DNA from: Enterovibrio nigricans DSM 22720 | GTDB taxonomy: Bacteria; Pseudomonadota; Gammaproteobacteria; Enterobacterales; Vibrionaceae | Length of the DNA: 64,000 nucleotides | Assembly: GCF_900167155.1 (NCBI RefSeq) | Contig: NZ_FUXU01000003.1 | Coordinates: forward strand, 80,235 to 144,234 | Reading direction: 5' to 3' | In this document: piece after piece, positions 49,330 to 57,774 of the stretch | Position numbering within the stretch: position 1 is the first letter of the stretch | How the letters are laid out: each line of letters begins with the position of its first letter | Notes under the pieces: model-generated | What the model saw: only the letters and a program-made list of their open reading frames with translations | What the model was told of the DNA's origin: nothing | The model's database searches: none | Made by a program: the position numbers and the translations under genes

Positions 49330-49857
49330 ATGAGTGAGCGAGAGAAGGTTGTAGTAGGCAAGCTAGGTGCTTCTTATGGCATCCGTGGCTGGCTCAAAGT
49401 TTTTTCTTACACTGAAGACGCTGAAAGCATTTTTAGCTATACACCTTGGTTTATCAAGGTGCGTGGCGAGTGGAAAGAGACTGGTCTTGAAGACTGGAAA
49501 CGCCACGGACAGGGTTATGTCTGCAAATTGAAAGGGCTGGATCAGCGTGAAGACGCGGCCGCTTTGACAAATGCAGAAATCGCCATCAATGCAGACGTTT
49601 TGCCTTCGTTGTCAGATGAAGAATTCTACTGGCGCGAATTATTCGGAATGGAAGTGGTAACTACCAAAGGTTATAGCCTAGGTAAAGTCACAGACATTCT
49701 GGAAACAGGCTCAAATGATGTATTGGTCGTGACTGCTAATCCAAAAGATGCTTTTGGCCAGAAGGAACGCCTTGTGCCGTTCCTCGATGAGCAAGTCATC
49801 AAGTTGATTGATCGCTCTGCTCAACGGATCGAAGTTGACTGGGATCCTGGATTTTAA
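49330..49857 (+). CDS. rimM: Ribosome maturation factor RimM
   Basis: A 175-residue 16S maturation factor that binds uS19 in the 30S head. The N-terminal RimM domain has [20 protein letters not shown]. The PRC-barrel has [35 protein letters not shown] and the C-terminal [13 protein letters not shown] with [12 protein letters not shown] 49330 is used. The frame extends eight codons upstream to GTG 49306, which begins eight bases after the rpsP stop. Both are possible, but ATG aligns better. Confidence 0.95.
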   Translation: MSEREKVVVGKLGASYGIRGWLKVFSYTEDAESIFSYTPWFIKVRGEWKETGLEDWKRHGQGYVCKLKGLDQREDAAALTNAEIAINADVLPSLSDEEFYWRELFGMEVVTTKGYSLGKVTDILETGSNDVLVVTANPKDAFGQKERLVPFLDEQVIKLIDRSAQRIEVDWDPGF

Positions 49858-49894
49858 CTCCCCCAGTAACAATTAAAGCAATAGGTGCGGAAAA

Positions 49895-50641
49895 ATGTGG
49901 GTTGGTATTATCAGCCTTTTTCCTGAAATGTTCCGTGCTGTTACTGAATTTGGGGTAACTGGCCAGGCGGTAAAGAAAGGCCTGCTCGAAGTAGAAACGT
50001 GGAATCCCCGCGATTTTACTCACGACAAACACCGGACGGTTGATGACCGCCCATATGGTGGAGGCCCAGGTATGTTGATGATGGTGCAGCCTTTGCGCGA
50101 TGCCATCGATGCAGCCAAAAATGCCGCCAACGGTAAGACGAAAGTGATTTACCTTTCACCTCAAGGCCGAAAGCTTGATCAAGCGGGTGTTGAGGAGCTG
50201 GCGCAGAACGAGAACTTGATTCTTATCTGTGGACGCTATGAAGGGGTAGATGAGCGCATTATACAAACCGAAGTCGATGAAGAATGGTCTATCGGGGATT
50301 TTGTGCTCAGTGGTGGTGAACTGCCCGCCATGACGCTAGTTGACGCAGTATCCCGGTTTGTTCCGGGTGTACTTGGTGACTTTGCATCAGCGGAAGAAGA
50401 TTCTTTCGCAAATGGTTTGTTAGATTGCCCTCACTACACGCGACCTGAAGTGTTAGACGGACTGGACGTACCCTCGGTACTGAAATCGGGTAACCATCAG
50501 GACATTCGTCGCTGGCGATTAAAACAATCGCTGGGCCGGACCTGGCTCAGAAGACCAGAGCTCCTGGAAAACCTAGCTCTGACTGACGAACAGGAATTAC
50601 TACTTGCTGAGTTCATTAACGAACACAGTCCAAGTACCTAA
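49895..50641 (+). CDS. trmD: tRNA (guanine-N1)-methyltransferase TrmD
   Basis: A 248-residue SPOUT methyltransferase making m1G37 in tRNA, which prevents frameshifting. Motifs: [38 protein letters not shown], the trefoil knot [12 protein letters not shown] and [13 protein letters not shown], and [17 protein letters not shown] with the catalytic Asp/Glu region. It lies between rimM and rplS. Confidence 0.98.
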   Translation: MWVGIISLFPEMFRAVTEFGVTGQAVKKGLLEVETWNPRDFTHDKHRTVDDRPYGGGPGMLMMVQPLRDAIDAAKNAANGKTKVIYLSPQGRKLDQAGVEELAQNENLILICGRYEGVDERIIQTEVDEEWSIGDFVLSGGELPAMTLVDAVSRFVPGVLGDFASAEEDSFANGLLDCPHYTRPEVLDGLDVPSVLKSGNHQDIRRWRLKQSLGRTWLRRPELLENLALTDEQELLLAEFINEHSPST

Positions 50642-50677
50642 AGATATTTAGTATCAGTTTATTCTAGGGTAAAAAAT

Positions 50678-51031
50678 ATGAGTAACATCATCAAGGCGCT
50701 CGAAGACGAGCAGCTTAAGCAAGACATTCCTGGCTTCAAAGTGGGTGACACTGTAGTTGTTCAGGTTAAAGTTAAAGAAGGCGAGCGTTCTCGTCTACAG
50801 GCTTACGAAGGCGTTGTAATCGCTAAGCGTAACCGTGGTCTACATTCTGCATTTACCGTTCGTAAGATCTCTAACGGTGAAGGTGTTGAGCGTGTATTCC
50901 AAACTCACTCACCAGTTGTTGACAGCATTACTGTTAAGCGCCGCGGTGCAGTACGTCGTGCCAAACTGTACTACCTGCGTGAGCGTTCTGGTAAGGCAGC
51001 TCGTATCAAAGAGCGTCTGGCTAAGAAATAA
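50678..51031 (+). CDS. rplS: Large ribosomal subunit protein bL19
   Basis: A 117-residue 50S protein with [20 protein letters not shown] and the C-terminal [19 protein letters not shown]. Last gene of the rpsP operon, followed by a terminator. Confidence 0.98.
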   Translation: MSNIIKALEDEQLKQDIPGFKVGDTVVVQVKVKEGERSRLQAYEGVVIAKRNRGLHSAFTVRKISNGEGVERVFQTHSPVVDSITVKRRGAVRRAKLYYLRERSGKAARIKERLAKK

Positions 51032-51065
51032 TCGCTCCGGCGTTTATTACCCGAAAGGGTCCGCA

Positions 51066-51090
51066 AAAGCCCGCCATTTGGCGGGCTTTT
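51066..51090 (+). terminator. Terminator of the rpsP operon
   Basis: AAGCCCGCC/GGCGGGCTT stem (about ten pairs with the flanking A-T) and an ATTT loop region, with a short T tail TTCTCG. Confidence 0.85.
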
Positions 51091-51149
51091 CTCGTTTCTG
51101 CCATTTGGAAAGTAAGGCATAATCGTCTCCTCGCAATGGAGGATTACGC

Positions 51150-51824
51150 GTGCAGTACGATTGGATTTTGTTTGACGCCGATGAAACCCTGTTTTCATTT
51201 GATGCGTATGCGGGCTTAAAAGCTATGTTTGCAGGTCTAGGAGTGAATTTCACCCTTGAAGACTTCGCCGAATATCAATTGGTGAACAAGCCACTTTGGG
51301 TCCAATACCAAGATGGTGAGATCACAGCGAAACAACTACAAGAAGATCGCTTTAATGTTTGGTCAGATCGGCTGAGCATCTCTCCTGCTGAATTGAATCG
51401 CCTGTTTCTTGATGCCATGGCCGATGTTTGCCAGCCATTGGAAGGGGTAAAAGACATTGTTCCTGAGCTTGCTCAAAAGGCGAAACTTGGCATCATCACG
51501 AATGGTTTTGTTCAACTCCAGCAAATTCGCCTAGAGCGAACGGGGATGGCTGACTACTTTGACTTGGTCGTTATCTCTGAAGAAGTAGGAGTGGCAAAGC
51601 CGGATACGGCGATTTTCGAGCATACGCTGAAATTGGCCGGTAACCCAGAAAAGTCACGTGTTTTGATGGTCGGTGATAATGCATCGTCAGACATTTTAGG
51701 TGGCAACAATGCACTTATTGATACGTGCTGGCTAAATGTTGATGCGAAACCGCTACCTGATGGCGTTGTACCCACGTTTACAGTCACGTCATGGGCCGAA
51801 ATGCGGAAAGTGTTACTGGGATAA
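51150..51824 (+). CDS. yjjG: Pyrimidine 5'-nucleotidase YjjG (HAD family)
   Basis: A 224-residue HAD phosphatase. Motif I ILFDADETLFSF (nucleophile Asp9, acid Asp11), motif II ITNGFVQLQQIRL, motif III Lys in GVAKPDTAIFE, and motif IV MVGDNASSDILGG. The FDADETLF form and GNPEKSRVLMVGDN are characteristic of YjjG, which dephosphorylates dUMP, dTMP and non-canonical pyrimidine nucleotides. GTG 51150 follows GGAGG eight bases upstream. It stands alone after rplS. Confidence 0.9.
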   Translation: MQYDWILFDADETLFSFDAYAGLKAMFAGLGVNFTLEDFAEYQLVNKPLWVQYQDGEITAKQLQEDRFNVWSDRLSISPAELNRLFLDAMADVCQPLEGVKDIVPELAQKAKLGIITNGFVQLQQIRLERTGMADYFDLVVISEEVGVAKPDTAIFEHTLKLAGNPEKSRVLMVGDNASSDILGGNNALIDTCWLNVDAKPLPDGVVPTFTVTSWAEMRKVLLG

Positions 51825-52063
51825 CCTTTGCCTCCCTGGTGATAGCGAGCGGTTCATTGCTCGCTTTCTCTTTGTTCTTCCTCTTCCTATCTTACTGATT
51901 GAAAACTAAGTTTCCGTATGAATTGCTGACTTTCTCATTTTACGTGCTTACGGAAGCTCTGCGATGGGCGTATGATTTTTTATCATAACGGACTGCATTA
52001 TTAGCATGTCCATTCTGATGCTGACTACGAGTCAGCAAAGATTGTTCACCGAGGAGACAAGCG

Positions 52064-52654
52064 ATGAGTACACCGGAAACCTTAGCTAGACAAATGGTGA
52101 GTTCTTTATCAAAGAACTGGTGGGTGCTCGCGCTAAGGGGCGTGGCAGCGGTTGTTTTTGCGGTAATGTTATGGACACTTCCTCCGCAGGAGTCGATTGA
52201 AACACTGATTCTGGTCTTTGGCGTATTTGCTTTTGTAGATGGGTCATTGCAGGTTTGGACCGCGATCATGGACCGAAAATCTCATGATAACTGGATAGTA
52301 TTGGTTTTGTGGGGTGTCGTTGGTATCGCGGCCGGTATCATGACGTTTGCGGTCCCTGGGCTTACTGCTGTTGCGCTTCTGTTCTATATTGCGGTTTGGG
52401 CTATCGCAAAAGGTGTGTTGGAAATTATTGCTGCGATTCGGTTGCGTAAAGAGATCAAAGGCGAGTGGTTATTAGTATTGCTTGGCGTGATTTCCATCTT
52501 CTTCGGTGGCTTCCTGATGGCAAATCCTGCTGCAGGTGCACTGACATTGATTTGGGTAATTGCGACGTATGCGTTTGTATTTGGCGTGCTTTTTGTCGCA
52601 TTGGCAGTGAAGCTGAAAGGTTTTAAATCTGAGCCAAATGACAGTGAGGTTTAA
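52064..52654 (+). CDS. HdeD-like (DUF308) membrane protein
   Basis: A 196-residue protein with six hydrophobic segments in three paired repeats. Examples are RGVAAVVFAVMLWTLPP, GVVGIAAGIMTFAVPGLTAV and LGVISIFFGGFLMANPAAGA, each a W/G-rich helix then a P-containing loop. This is the DUF308/HdeD pattern. E. coli HdeD contributes to acid resistance; the role here is not known. The ATG is preceded by GAGGAGACAAGCG. A 240-base gap upstream holds no other gene. Confidence 0.82.
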   Translation: MSTPETLARQMVSSLSKNWWVLALRGVAAVVFAVMLWTLPPQESIETLILVFGVFAFVDGSLQVWTAIMDRKSHDNWIVLVLWGVVGIAAGIMTFAVPGLTAVALLFYIAVWAIAKGVLEIIAAIRLRKEIKGEWLLVLLGVISIFFGGFLMANPAAGALTLIWVIATYAFVFGVLFVALAVKLKGFKSEPNDSEV

Positions 52655-52735
52655 TTGGGTTTAGAGAATCGCGCTCTAACCCAATATAATGCATTGAACA
52701 TGGACTGCTTACCCAAACAAAAATTGAGGAATAGG

Positions 52736-53119
52736 ATGCTGAAAAAATCCGGAGTGTTGATTGTTGCTGCATTAATGGCAGGTTGCGCGGGCATTGATGA
52801 TGCCACTAACCTTGTTCAGCAAGGTGATTGGATGGCTGTTGGTGAACGAGATGGTGTGCGCGGCATTCCTTCACGCTCAATGTCAGATCTACAAGCATTG
52901 GCTACTAGTGCGGGTACGGACAGTGTGAATGTTGCTGAATATGATCAAGGGTACAACGAGGGTATCGACCGCTACTGTGACGTGAATAATGCGTATGAAA
53001 TCGGCTTGTCCGGCATGCAGTATCTGGGTGTGTGTGCGAACATGGAAAACGGTGTTCGTTTTGAATTGGAGTGGCAACGCGGCTTCGAAGATTTTCAGTC
53101 AGCGGATCAAACCTTCTGA
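52736..53119 (+). CDS. Small lipoprotein, DUF2799-like
   Basis: A 127-residue lipoprotein with signal ending ALMAGC (Cys17). The mature part begins AGIDDATNLVQQGDWMAVGERDG.. and has EYDQGYNEGIDRYCDVNNAYEIGLSG and YLGVCANMENGVRFELEWQRGF, which match what I recall of DUF2799 proteins. It contains two further conserved-looking Cys residues. Function unknown. ATG 52736 follows AGGA; the ORF from 52655 contains an unlikely 27-residue extension. A terminator follows. Confidence 0.72.
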   Translation: MLKKSGVLIVAALMAGCAGIDDATNLVQQGDWMAVGERDGVRGIPSRSMSDLQALATSAGTDSVNVAEYDQGYNEGIDRYCDVNNAYEIGLSGMQYLGVCANMENGVRFELEWQRGFEDFQSADQTF

Positions 53120-53134
53120 TTCAATGTATATACA

Positions 53135-53165
53135 ACAAAGGCCGCATGTCGGCCTTTGTTCATTT
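53135..53165 (+). terminator. Terminator after the small lipoprotein gene
   Basis: Perfect 10-bp stem ACAAAGGCCG/CGGCCTTTGT with a CATGT loop, then TCATTTTA. Confidence 0.75.
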
Positions 53166-53224
53166 TACTTTCCATTCATGTGTCTATCTTCAAATCCTCT
53201 TTTTATCCGCACCTAGCTCCTTGG

Positions 53225-53262
53225 TGTAATTATATCTTTACGAATGTACCCTTTAATTTACG
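53225..53262 (+). promoter_or_regulatory. Two tandem TyrR-box-like sites upstream of aroF
   Basis: Box 1 TGTAAT-N6-TTTACG (53225-53242) and box 2 TGTACC-N6-TTTACG (53245-53262) both resemble the TyrR consensus TGTAAA-N6-TTTACA. Their starts are exactly 20 bases apart, about two helical turns, so two TyrR dimers would bind the same face. Confidence 0.7.
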
Positions 53263-53268
53263 AGTTGG

Positions 53269-53296
53269 TTGCATTCAAAAACCAGCATGTTAAGGT
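53269..53296 (+). promoter_or_regulatory. Putative aroF-tyrA promoter
   Basis: TTGCAT (53269-53274), 16-base spacer, TAAGGT (53291-53296). It lies directly downstream of the two TyrR-like boxes, as expected for tyrosine repression. Confidence 0.55.
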
Positions 53297-53361
53297 GTGA
53301 GTCAATGCGATATGCATCAACGAATAAGAAACACTGAATAGAGAACAGCAGGACAGATTTC

Positions 53362-54438
53362 ATGGAAAGAGATTTACTGACGAATGTACACATTCAAGAT
53401 GAAACCGTACTTATTACCCCCGAGCAGCTGAGAAAAAAGCTTCCGGTTAAAGATGAAACTCTGGCTTTCATCTCTAAAAGTCGTCAAGAAATAGCCGACA
53501 TCATTCATAAAAAGGATCATCGTCTTCTTATTGTTTGCGGGCCTTGTTCGATTCACGATACTGACGCTGCAATTGCATATGCTAAAAAACTGAAAACCCT
53601 ATCTGAAAAAGTGGGTGATCAGCTGTATATCGTAATGCGTGTTTACTTTGAAAAGCCACGTACGACTGTTGGGTGGAAAGGTCTGATCAATGACCCTAGC
53701 CTTGACGGCTCCTTTGACGTGGAAGCAGGCCTTCACAAAGCAAGAGAGCTATTGATCACTTTGGCTGATATGGGTTTACCGCTTGCGACAGAAGCTCTCG
53801 ATCCTATTAGCCCTCAGTACATTGGTGATCTGTTCAGTTGGGCGGCCATAGGTGCACGAACCACAGAATCCCAGACCCACCGAGAAATGGCGAGCGGTCT
53901 TTCCATGCCTATCGGTTTTAAAAATGGCACAGACGGTAGCCTTTCCACCGCGATTAATGCCATGAAGGCGGCTGCATCTGGTCACCGTTTTATGGGCATT
54001 AACAAGGAGGGGCAGGTGGCATTGCTAACGACGCAAGGCAATCCTGACGGTCATGTTATCCTTCGTGGTGGTAAACAGACAAATTACGACTCAGTCTCTG
54101 TGACGGAATGCGAAAATGAGATGCACCAAGCAGGGTTGGACGCGTCGCTGATGGTAGACTGCAGCCACGCTAACTCTCGCAAAGACTTCCGTCGTCAGCC
54201 GTTGGTTGCAGAAGATGTGTTCCATCAAATCCGTGAAGGCAATACGTCTATCATTGGTTTGATGATTGAAAGCAACATCAAAGAAGGCAGCCAGTCCGCG
54301 GATCTTCCACGCGAAGAGATGGCTTACGGTGTGTCAATTACAGATGCGTGCATCGACTGGCAAGATACGGAAACCTTGCTCAATCGAGCGCACGATGAAC
54401 TCACACCCTTCTTAGAACAACGATTACAAGGGAATTGA
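53362..54438 (+). CDS. aroF: 3-deoxy-7-phosphoheptulonate synthase (DAHP synthase, AroF)
   Basis: A 358-residue class I DAHP synthase condensing PEP and erythrose-4-phosphate at the start of the shikimate pathway. Conserved blocks are [12 protein letters not shown] with the metal-site Cys, [44 protein letters not shown], and [12 protein letters not shown] with the metal-ligand His. The pairing with tyrA and the upstream TyrR-like boxes mark it as the tyrosine-regulated isozyme. It ends at TGA 54438, ahead of the tyrA ATG. Confidence 0.93.
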   Translation: MERDLLTNVHIQDETVLITPEQLRKKLPVKDETLAFISKSRQEIADIIHKKDHRLLIVCGPCSIHDTDAAIAYAKKLKTLSEKVGDQLYIVMRVYFEKPRTTVGWKGLINDPSLDGSFDVEAGLHKARELLITLADMGLPLATEALDPISPQYIGDLFSWAAIGARTTESQTHREMASGLSMPIGFKNGTDGSLSTAINAMKAAASGHRFMGINKEGQVALLTTQGNPDGHVILRGGKQTNYDSVSVTECENEMHQAGLDASLMVDCSHANSRKDFRRQPLVAEDVFHQIREGNTSIIGLMIESNIKEGSQSADLPREEMAYGVSITDACIDWQDTETLLNRAHDELTPFLEQRLQGN

Positions 54439-54443
54439 GCCAA

Positions 54444-55571
54444 ATGGTTGCAGAGTTGTCCTGCTTGCGGGATCAGATTGATGAAGTAGACAAACAAATG
54501 GTGGAGTTGCTGGCTCGTCGTCTGGCATTGGTGTCAGAAGTCGGCGAGGTGAAAAGCGAGCACGGTTTACCGATTTATGCCCCTGACCGAGAAGCGGCTA
54601 TGTTGGCCTCGCGTCGAGAAGAAGCGGCTTCGAAAGGTGTTCCTCCGGATCTGATTGAAGATATCCTCCGTCGCACGATGCGTGAGTCTTATGCCAGCGA
54701 GAATGATTCAGGTTTCAAATGTCTGAATCCAGAGTTGCGCTCTATCGTTATCGTGGGGGGCAATGGCCAGTTGGGTAAGCTTTTCGGTAAGTTGTTCCGA
54801 TTGTCTGGTTACACCGTCAAGGTGCTCGGTAGTCAAGATTGGGACAATGCCCAAGAAATCTTGGCGGATGCAGGTATGGTTGTCGTTACTGTGCCTATCA
54901 ATAAAACAGATGCAGTGATCCGTCAGCTCGGTGATTTACCAGATGACTGTTTGTTGGTGGATCTGACCTCGATTAAAAGTGAGCCGTTGCAGGCCATGTT
55001 GGAATCGCATAAAGGCCCCGTTGTTGGACTGCACCCGATGTTTGGTCCAGATATCAGTAGCCTTGCCAAACAGGTGATTGTGTATTGTGATGGCCGTAAT
55101 CCTGAATCATACCAATGGTTGCTTGAGCAATTTCGTATCTGGGGGGCGAGCTTGCATCGCATCAGCGCTATAGAGCACGATCAGGGCATGACCTTGATTC
55201 AGGCTTTACGTCACTTTACGTCTTTCGTTTATGGCGTGCATCTGGCCGAAGAAAACCCGAACTTGGGCCAGCTGACCGCTTTAAGCTCACCAATTTATCG
55301 CTTGGAATTGGCGATGGTGGGGCGTTTATTTGCGCAAGACGCGCAACTGTACGGTGATATCATCATGTCCTCCTCGCAGAACATCGACATGATCAGGCGT
55401 TTCCATGCTCGTTTCGGTGAGGCTATCAAATTGCTCGATGAGCAAGACAAAAACGGGTTTGTTGCCGCATTTAACCAAGTTGAAAGCTGGTTTGGGGACT
55501 TCGCACCTCGCTTTATGAAAGAAAGCCAAACGTTGCTGCGTCAAGCTAATGACAGCACGCATCGAGGTTAA
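54444..55571 (+). CDS. tyrA: Chorismate mutase / prephenate dehydrogenase (T-protein)
   Basis: A 375-residue bifunctional enzyme. Chorismate mutase, residues 1-90: [21 protein letters not shown].. with [13 protein letters not shown]. The NAD-dependent prephenate dehydrogenase follows, with [13 protein letters not shown] (about 100-112), GLHPMFGPD and [19 protein letters not shown] 54444 matches the E. coli TyrA start; a TTG at 54435 overlapping the aroF stop is the alternative. Co-transcribed with aroF. Confidence 0.95.
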   Translation: MVAELSCLRDQIDEVDKQMVELLARRLALVSEVGEVKSEHGLPIYAPDREAAMLASRREEAASKGVPPDLIEDILRRTMRESYASENDSGFKCLNPELRSIVIVGGNGQLGKLFGKLFRLSGYTVKVLGSQDWDNAQEILADAGMVVVTVPINKTDAVIRQLGDLPDDCLLVDLTSIKSEPLQAMLESHKGPVVGLHPMFGPDISSLAKQVIVYCDGRNPESYQWLLEQFRIWGASLHRISAIEHDQGMTLIQALRHFTSFVYGVHLAEENPNLGQLTALSSPIYRLELAMVGRLFAQDAQLYGDIIMSSSQNIDMIRRFHARFGEAIKLLDEQDKNGFVAAFNQVESWFGDFAPRFMKESQTLLRQANDSTHRG

Positions 55572-55590
55572 CGCAGTTGCACAGCAAATA

Positions 55591-55617
55591 AAAAGGAGCT
55601 AATGGCTCCTTTTTTGT
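55591..55617. terminator. Bidirectional terminator between tyrA and pheA
   Basis: AAAAGGAGC/GCTCCTTTT stem with a 5-base loop. T runs flank it on both strands. It separates the convergent tyrA and pheA. Confidence 0.9.
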
Positions 55618-55631
55618 TCGCGCAGTGGAAG

Positions 55632-56801
55632 TTAAACGTCAATTTCCGTCGGGGTGACGTTTTCTATAGGGTAAGTACCCAGCACTTTGATGTAGCGGGT
55701 GAGCGCAATCAACTCCTCGATGACGAGTTTCATAGTGTCTGAGCGGATGTTGCCCTCCACGTCGACATAAAACATTTCTTCCCATGGATTACCCAGTACA
55801 GGGCGAGATTCTAGTTTAGTCATGTTGATCCCATGGTTGCGAAGCACCAACAAACATTCAACCAAAGAGCCTGCTTTCTGCCCCGTAGACATAATAAAGG
55901 TTGTTTTTGCCGGGATTAGACCATTCACATCAACAGGCTTTCTCGCAACCACAATAAAGCGAGTGTGGTTTTCCTGTTGGTTAGCAATGCCGAATTTTAA
56001 TGGTTTCAGTCCGTATAGCTCGCCACTGGAGGCATTGCCGATCGCAGCTACGTTAGGGGTTTTCAACGCGGCCACTTCTTTCATCGCTTCGGCAGTGCTG
56101 GAGCAGTACTCTTGCTTAATATCCCCCAAAGAATGAAGAAACTCGCTGCATTGCTGATGTGGCTGAGGATGAGAATAAAGTACCTGAATTTTATCTATGT
56201 CAGTGTCAACGGCGGTCAGTAGGCAATGCTCAATAGGTTGCGTGATTTCACCGACGATAGACAAGCGCGTGTGTTGTAGCTGGTCATACACATCATTGAT
56301 GGAGCCTGAGCTGGTATTCTCGATAGGAAGCACACCATAGTCTGCGTTACCCGTCTCGACCATCTCCAAGACTTCTTTGAAGCTTTGGCATTGAATTTCA
56401 GCAAGCGTTGTATGCTTACGAGCAAAAAAATTTCGTGCAGCCAGATTGGAATAAGACCCTTTACCACCAAGAAAAGAGACGCGTGCTAGCGGCTGCTCAT
56501 TGTCTGGATTGGCCAGTCTTTGCAGGAATGCTTGCTGATAGAGAACCGAATCTTCAACGATGGTATGAAAAATTTTGGTGACGTACTGAGGGTCAAGCTC
56601 ATGTGTACGTCCCTCCGCAACGAGTCCTTCGAGTAGTGCTTGTTCTCGTTCAATGTCGCGCACTGGTTTTTGCGTTTGTATTTTGCTTTTAGCAACTTCT
56701 AGGCTGAGTTTTCTGCGATCGGCTAGCAAAGATAATATCTGTTGGTCGATCGTGCTAACGCCTACGCGGATTTCATCCAGTGACAATGTTGGTTTGGTCA
56801 T
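55632..56801 (-). CDS. pheA: Chorismate mutase / prephenate dehydratase (P-protein)
   Basis: A 389-residue bifunctional enzyme of phenylalanine synthesis. Chorismate mutase, residues ~5-90: STIDQQILSLLADRRKLSLE, VRDIEREQALLEGL. Prephenate dehydratase: VSFLGGKGSYSNLAARNF, VLPIENTSSGSINDVYDQL with the catalytic Thr-Ser, and HTRFIVVARKP. The C-terminal ACT domain has LESRPVLGNPWEEMFYVDVE, which binds Phe. ATG 56801 follows GGAAGAGGG; ATG 56825 is eight codons upstream and also possible. Preceded by an attenuator. Confidence 0.95.
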   Translation of the reverse strand: MTKPTLSLDEIRVGVSTIDQQILSLLADRRKLSLEVAKSKIQTQKPVRDIEREQALLEGLVAEGRTHELDPQYVTKIFHTIVEDSVLYQQAFLQRLANPDNEQPLARVSFLGGKGSYSNLAARNFFARKHTTLAEIQCQSFKEVLEMVETGNADYGVLPIENTSSGSINDVYDQLQHTRLSIVGEITQPIEHCLLTAVDTDIDKIQVLYSHPQPHQQCSEFLHSLGDIKQEYCSSTAEAMKEVAALKTPNVAAIGNASSGELYGLKPLKFGIANQQENHTRFIVVARKPVDVNGLIPAKTTFIMSTGQKAGSLVECLLVLRNHGINMTKLESRPVLGNPWEEMFYVDVEGNIRSDTMKLVIEELIALTRYIKVLGTYPIENVTPTEIDV

Positions 56802-56842
56802 TCCCTCTTCCTGCTGCTGATTCATCTGACCCTGACTGATAC

Positions 56843-56869
56843 AAAAAAGCCCCCCTGTTTGAGGGAGGC
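56843..56869 (-). terminator. pheA attenuator terminator
   Basis: On the minus strand, GCCTCCCT/AGGGGGGC with a 5-base loop, followed by six T residues, ends about 40 bases before the pheA start. Upstream leader segments can pair with its 5' arm (GCTTCT with AGAAGC, and GAGGC with GCCTC), giving a competing antiterminator. Confidence 0.85.
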
Positions 56870-56925
56870 TTCTGGGAATCTTTCGTTATCGATGCTCGCC
56901 CTTAGCCCCGCCTCACTAGAAGCAG

Positions 56926-56962
56926 TTAAAAAACGAAAGAAAAACGAGATAGTCGGTGTCAT
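56926..56962 (-). CDS. pheL: Candidate Phe-rich leader peptide (PheL)
   Basis: From ATG 56962 the minus strand reads MTPTISFFFRF, with four Phe codons in five. As given, the frame runs on for 47 codons through the attenuator and stops inside the pheA start region, which is odd for a leader. One more T in the six-T run at 56928-56933 would give MTPTISFFFRFF and a TAA stop at 56926-56928. The Phe codons lie in a segment (TCTTTCGTT) that is complementary to AACGAAAGA further downstream, the 1:2 pairing of classic attenuators. No strong ribosome binding site is seen. Confidence 0.5.
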
Positions 56963-56994
56963 CGATAGTCTGTTGATTGGCGTAATATCACTCA

Positions 56995-57023
56995 ACCTTA
57001 TTGGGAGGATGCTTTCATGTCAA
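56995..57023 (-). promoter_or_regulatory. Putative pheA promoter
   Basis: Minus strand TTGACA (57023-57018), 17-base spacer and TAAGGT (57000-56995). The transcript would start about 25 bases before the leader ATG. Confidence 0.65.
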
Positions 57024-57031
57024 GACGAATC

Positions 57032-57051
57032 AGCCCTGCACTTGCAGGGCT
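57032..57051 (-). terminator. Strong hairpin downstream of raiA
   Basis: AGCCCTGCA and TGCAGGGCT are perfect reverse complements (nine pairs, effectively 8 with a small loop). There is no T run on the minus side (TGATTCGTCTTG). It may slow or stop raiA transcription or protect its 3' end, and it sits next to the pheA -35. Confidence 0.5.
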
Positions 57052-57079
57052 GAGACTTTGATTTATTCTCTTAGTGTAT

Positions 57080-57415
57080 TTACACCACGTCAGGCTCTTC
57101 TGCTGGAACATCTACATGGCTGGCTCGGCGTGCCTCACCTTTGTGTGCTTGCTTATTCAGTTGTTTCTCCAACTTGTGGCCGACTTCATTAATTGCAGCA
57201 TACATATCTTCATGTTCTGCTGACGCAATCAGTTTTGCCCCTGGAACGGAAACTCCCGCTTCGACTTTAAATTTGCTACCAGGCTCTTCGCTGATAACGG
57301 CATGAGGGTTAATGAGAGTGACCTGCCATTTCTCTAACTTTTCAAAGCGAGATGTAATTCGATCGTGGATGGCAGCTGTGACGTCGATGTTTTTACCAGT
57401 AATTTCAACTCTCAT
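57080..57415 (-). CDS. raiA: Ribosome-associated translation inhibitor RaiA (YfiA)
   Basis: A 111-residue hibernation factor that binds the 30S decoding channel and blocks 100S formation and translation in cold or stationary phase. It begins MRVEITGKNIDVTAAIHDRI and has VEAGVSVPGAKLIASAEHED and MYAAINEVGHKLEKQLNK, characteristic of HPF/RaiA; the C-terminal tail of about 18 residues marks it as RaiA. Divergently placed neighbours match E. coli (raiA-pheL-pheA). A CRP-like site lies ~70 bases upstream. Confidence 0.94.
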   Translation of the reverse strand: MRVEITGKNIDVTAAIHDRITSRFEKLEKWQVTLINPHAVISEEPGSKFKVEAGVSVPGAKLIASAEHEDMYAAINEVGHKLEKQLNKQAHKGEARRASHVDVPAEEPDVV

Positions 57416-57483
57416 AGATGTTTCCTCTTTTGCTTGCCCTTTGCTGGGCTCACTTTCAGATTACGTTTCTGTAAGGGAAAAAA

Positions 57484-57499
57484 CGTGATTTATGTCACA
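57484..57499 (-). promoter_or_regulatory. CRP-like site upstream of raiA
   Basis: CGTGA-TTTATG-TCACA matches the CRP consensus TGTGA-N6-TCACA at nine of ten positions. It lies about 70-85 bases ahead of the raiA start codon, a workable activation position. Confidence 0.6.
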
Positions 57500-57731
57500 T
57501 TTGGTCGGTGTTTTTTAAGCGGAGTAGCTATTTGTGATCGCGCCAAAACCTCTGGCGTGAAATTTTCATAAAATGCTTGAAGAGCGTTACGAAAGTATTG
57601 CAAGATGAAGAGGTTAAGGTCGCTAACGAACACAGAACGTTAGGGATGTTACTCGTGCTAAAGAAGGTTGTGATGGATTTTCCGACAGCACTGGAGTGCA
57701 TGAAAAATTGTCTTTACGACACTGAAGATTC

Positions 57732-57758
57732 AAAAAAAGCAGCCATTGGCTGCTTTTT
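57732..57758 (-). terminator. Terminator after bamD
   Basis: AAGCAGCC/GGCTGCTT stem with an ATT loop. On the minus strand it is followed by seven T residues; on the plus strand by a shorter T run. Confidence 0.87.
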
Positions 57759-57774
57759 GTCGTTTAAGCGGTTG

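Larger units (their letters stand above)
57416..57774. other. Intergenic region upstream of raiA
   Basis: About 360 bases with a CRP-like site and the bamD terminator and no accepted gene. A plus-strand frame at 57577-57783 starts with TTG, has no recognisable similarity and runs through the terminator, so it was rejected. A small inverted repeat CGCCA-N7-TGGCG is at 57541-57557. Confidence 0.4.
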
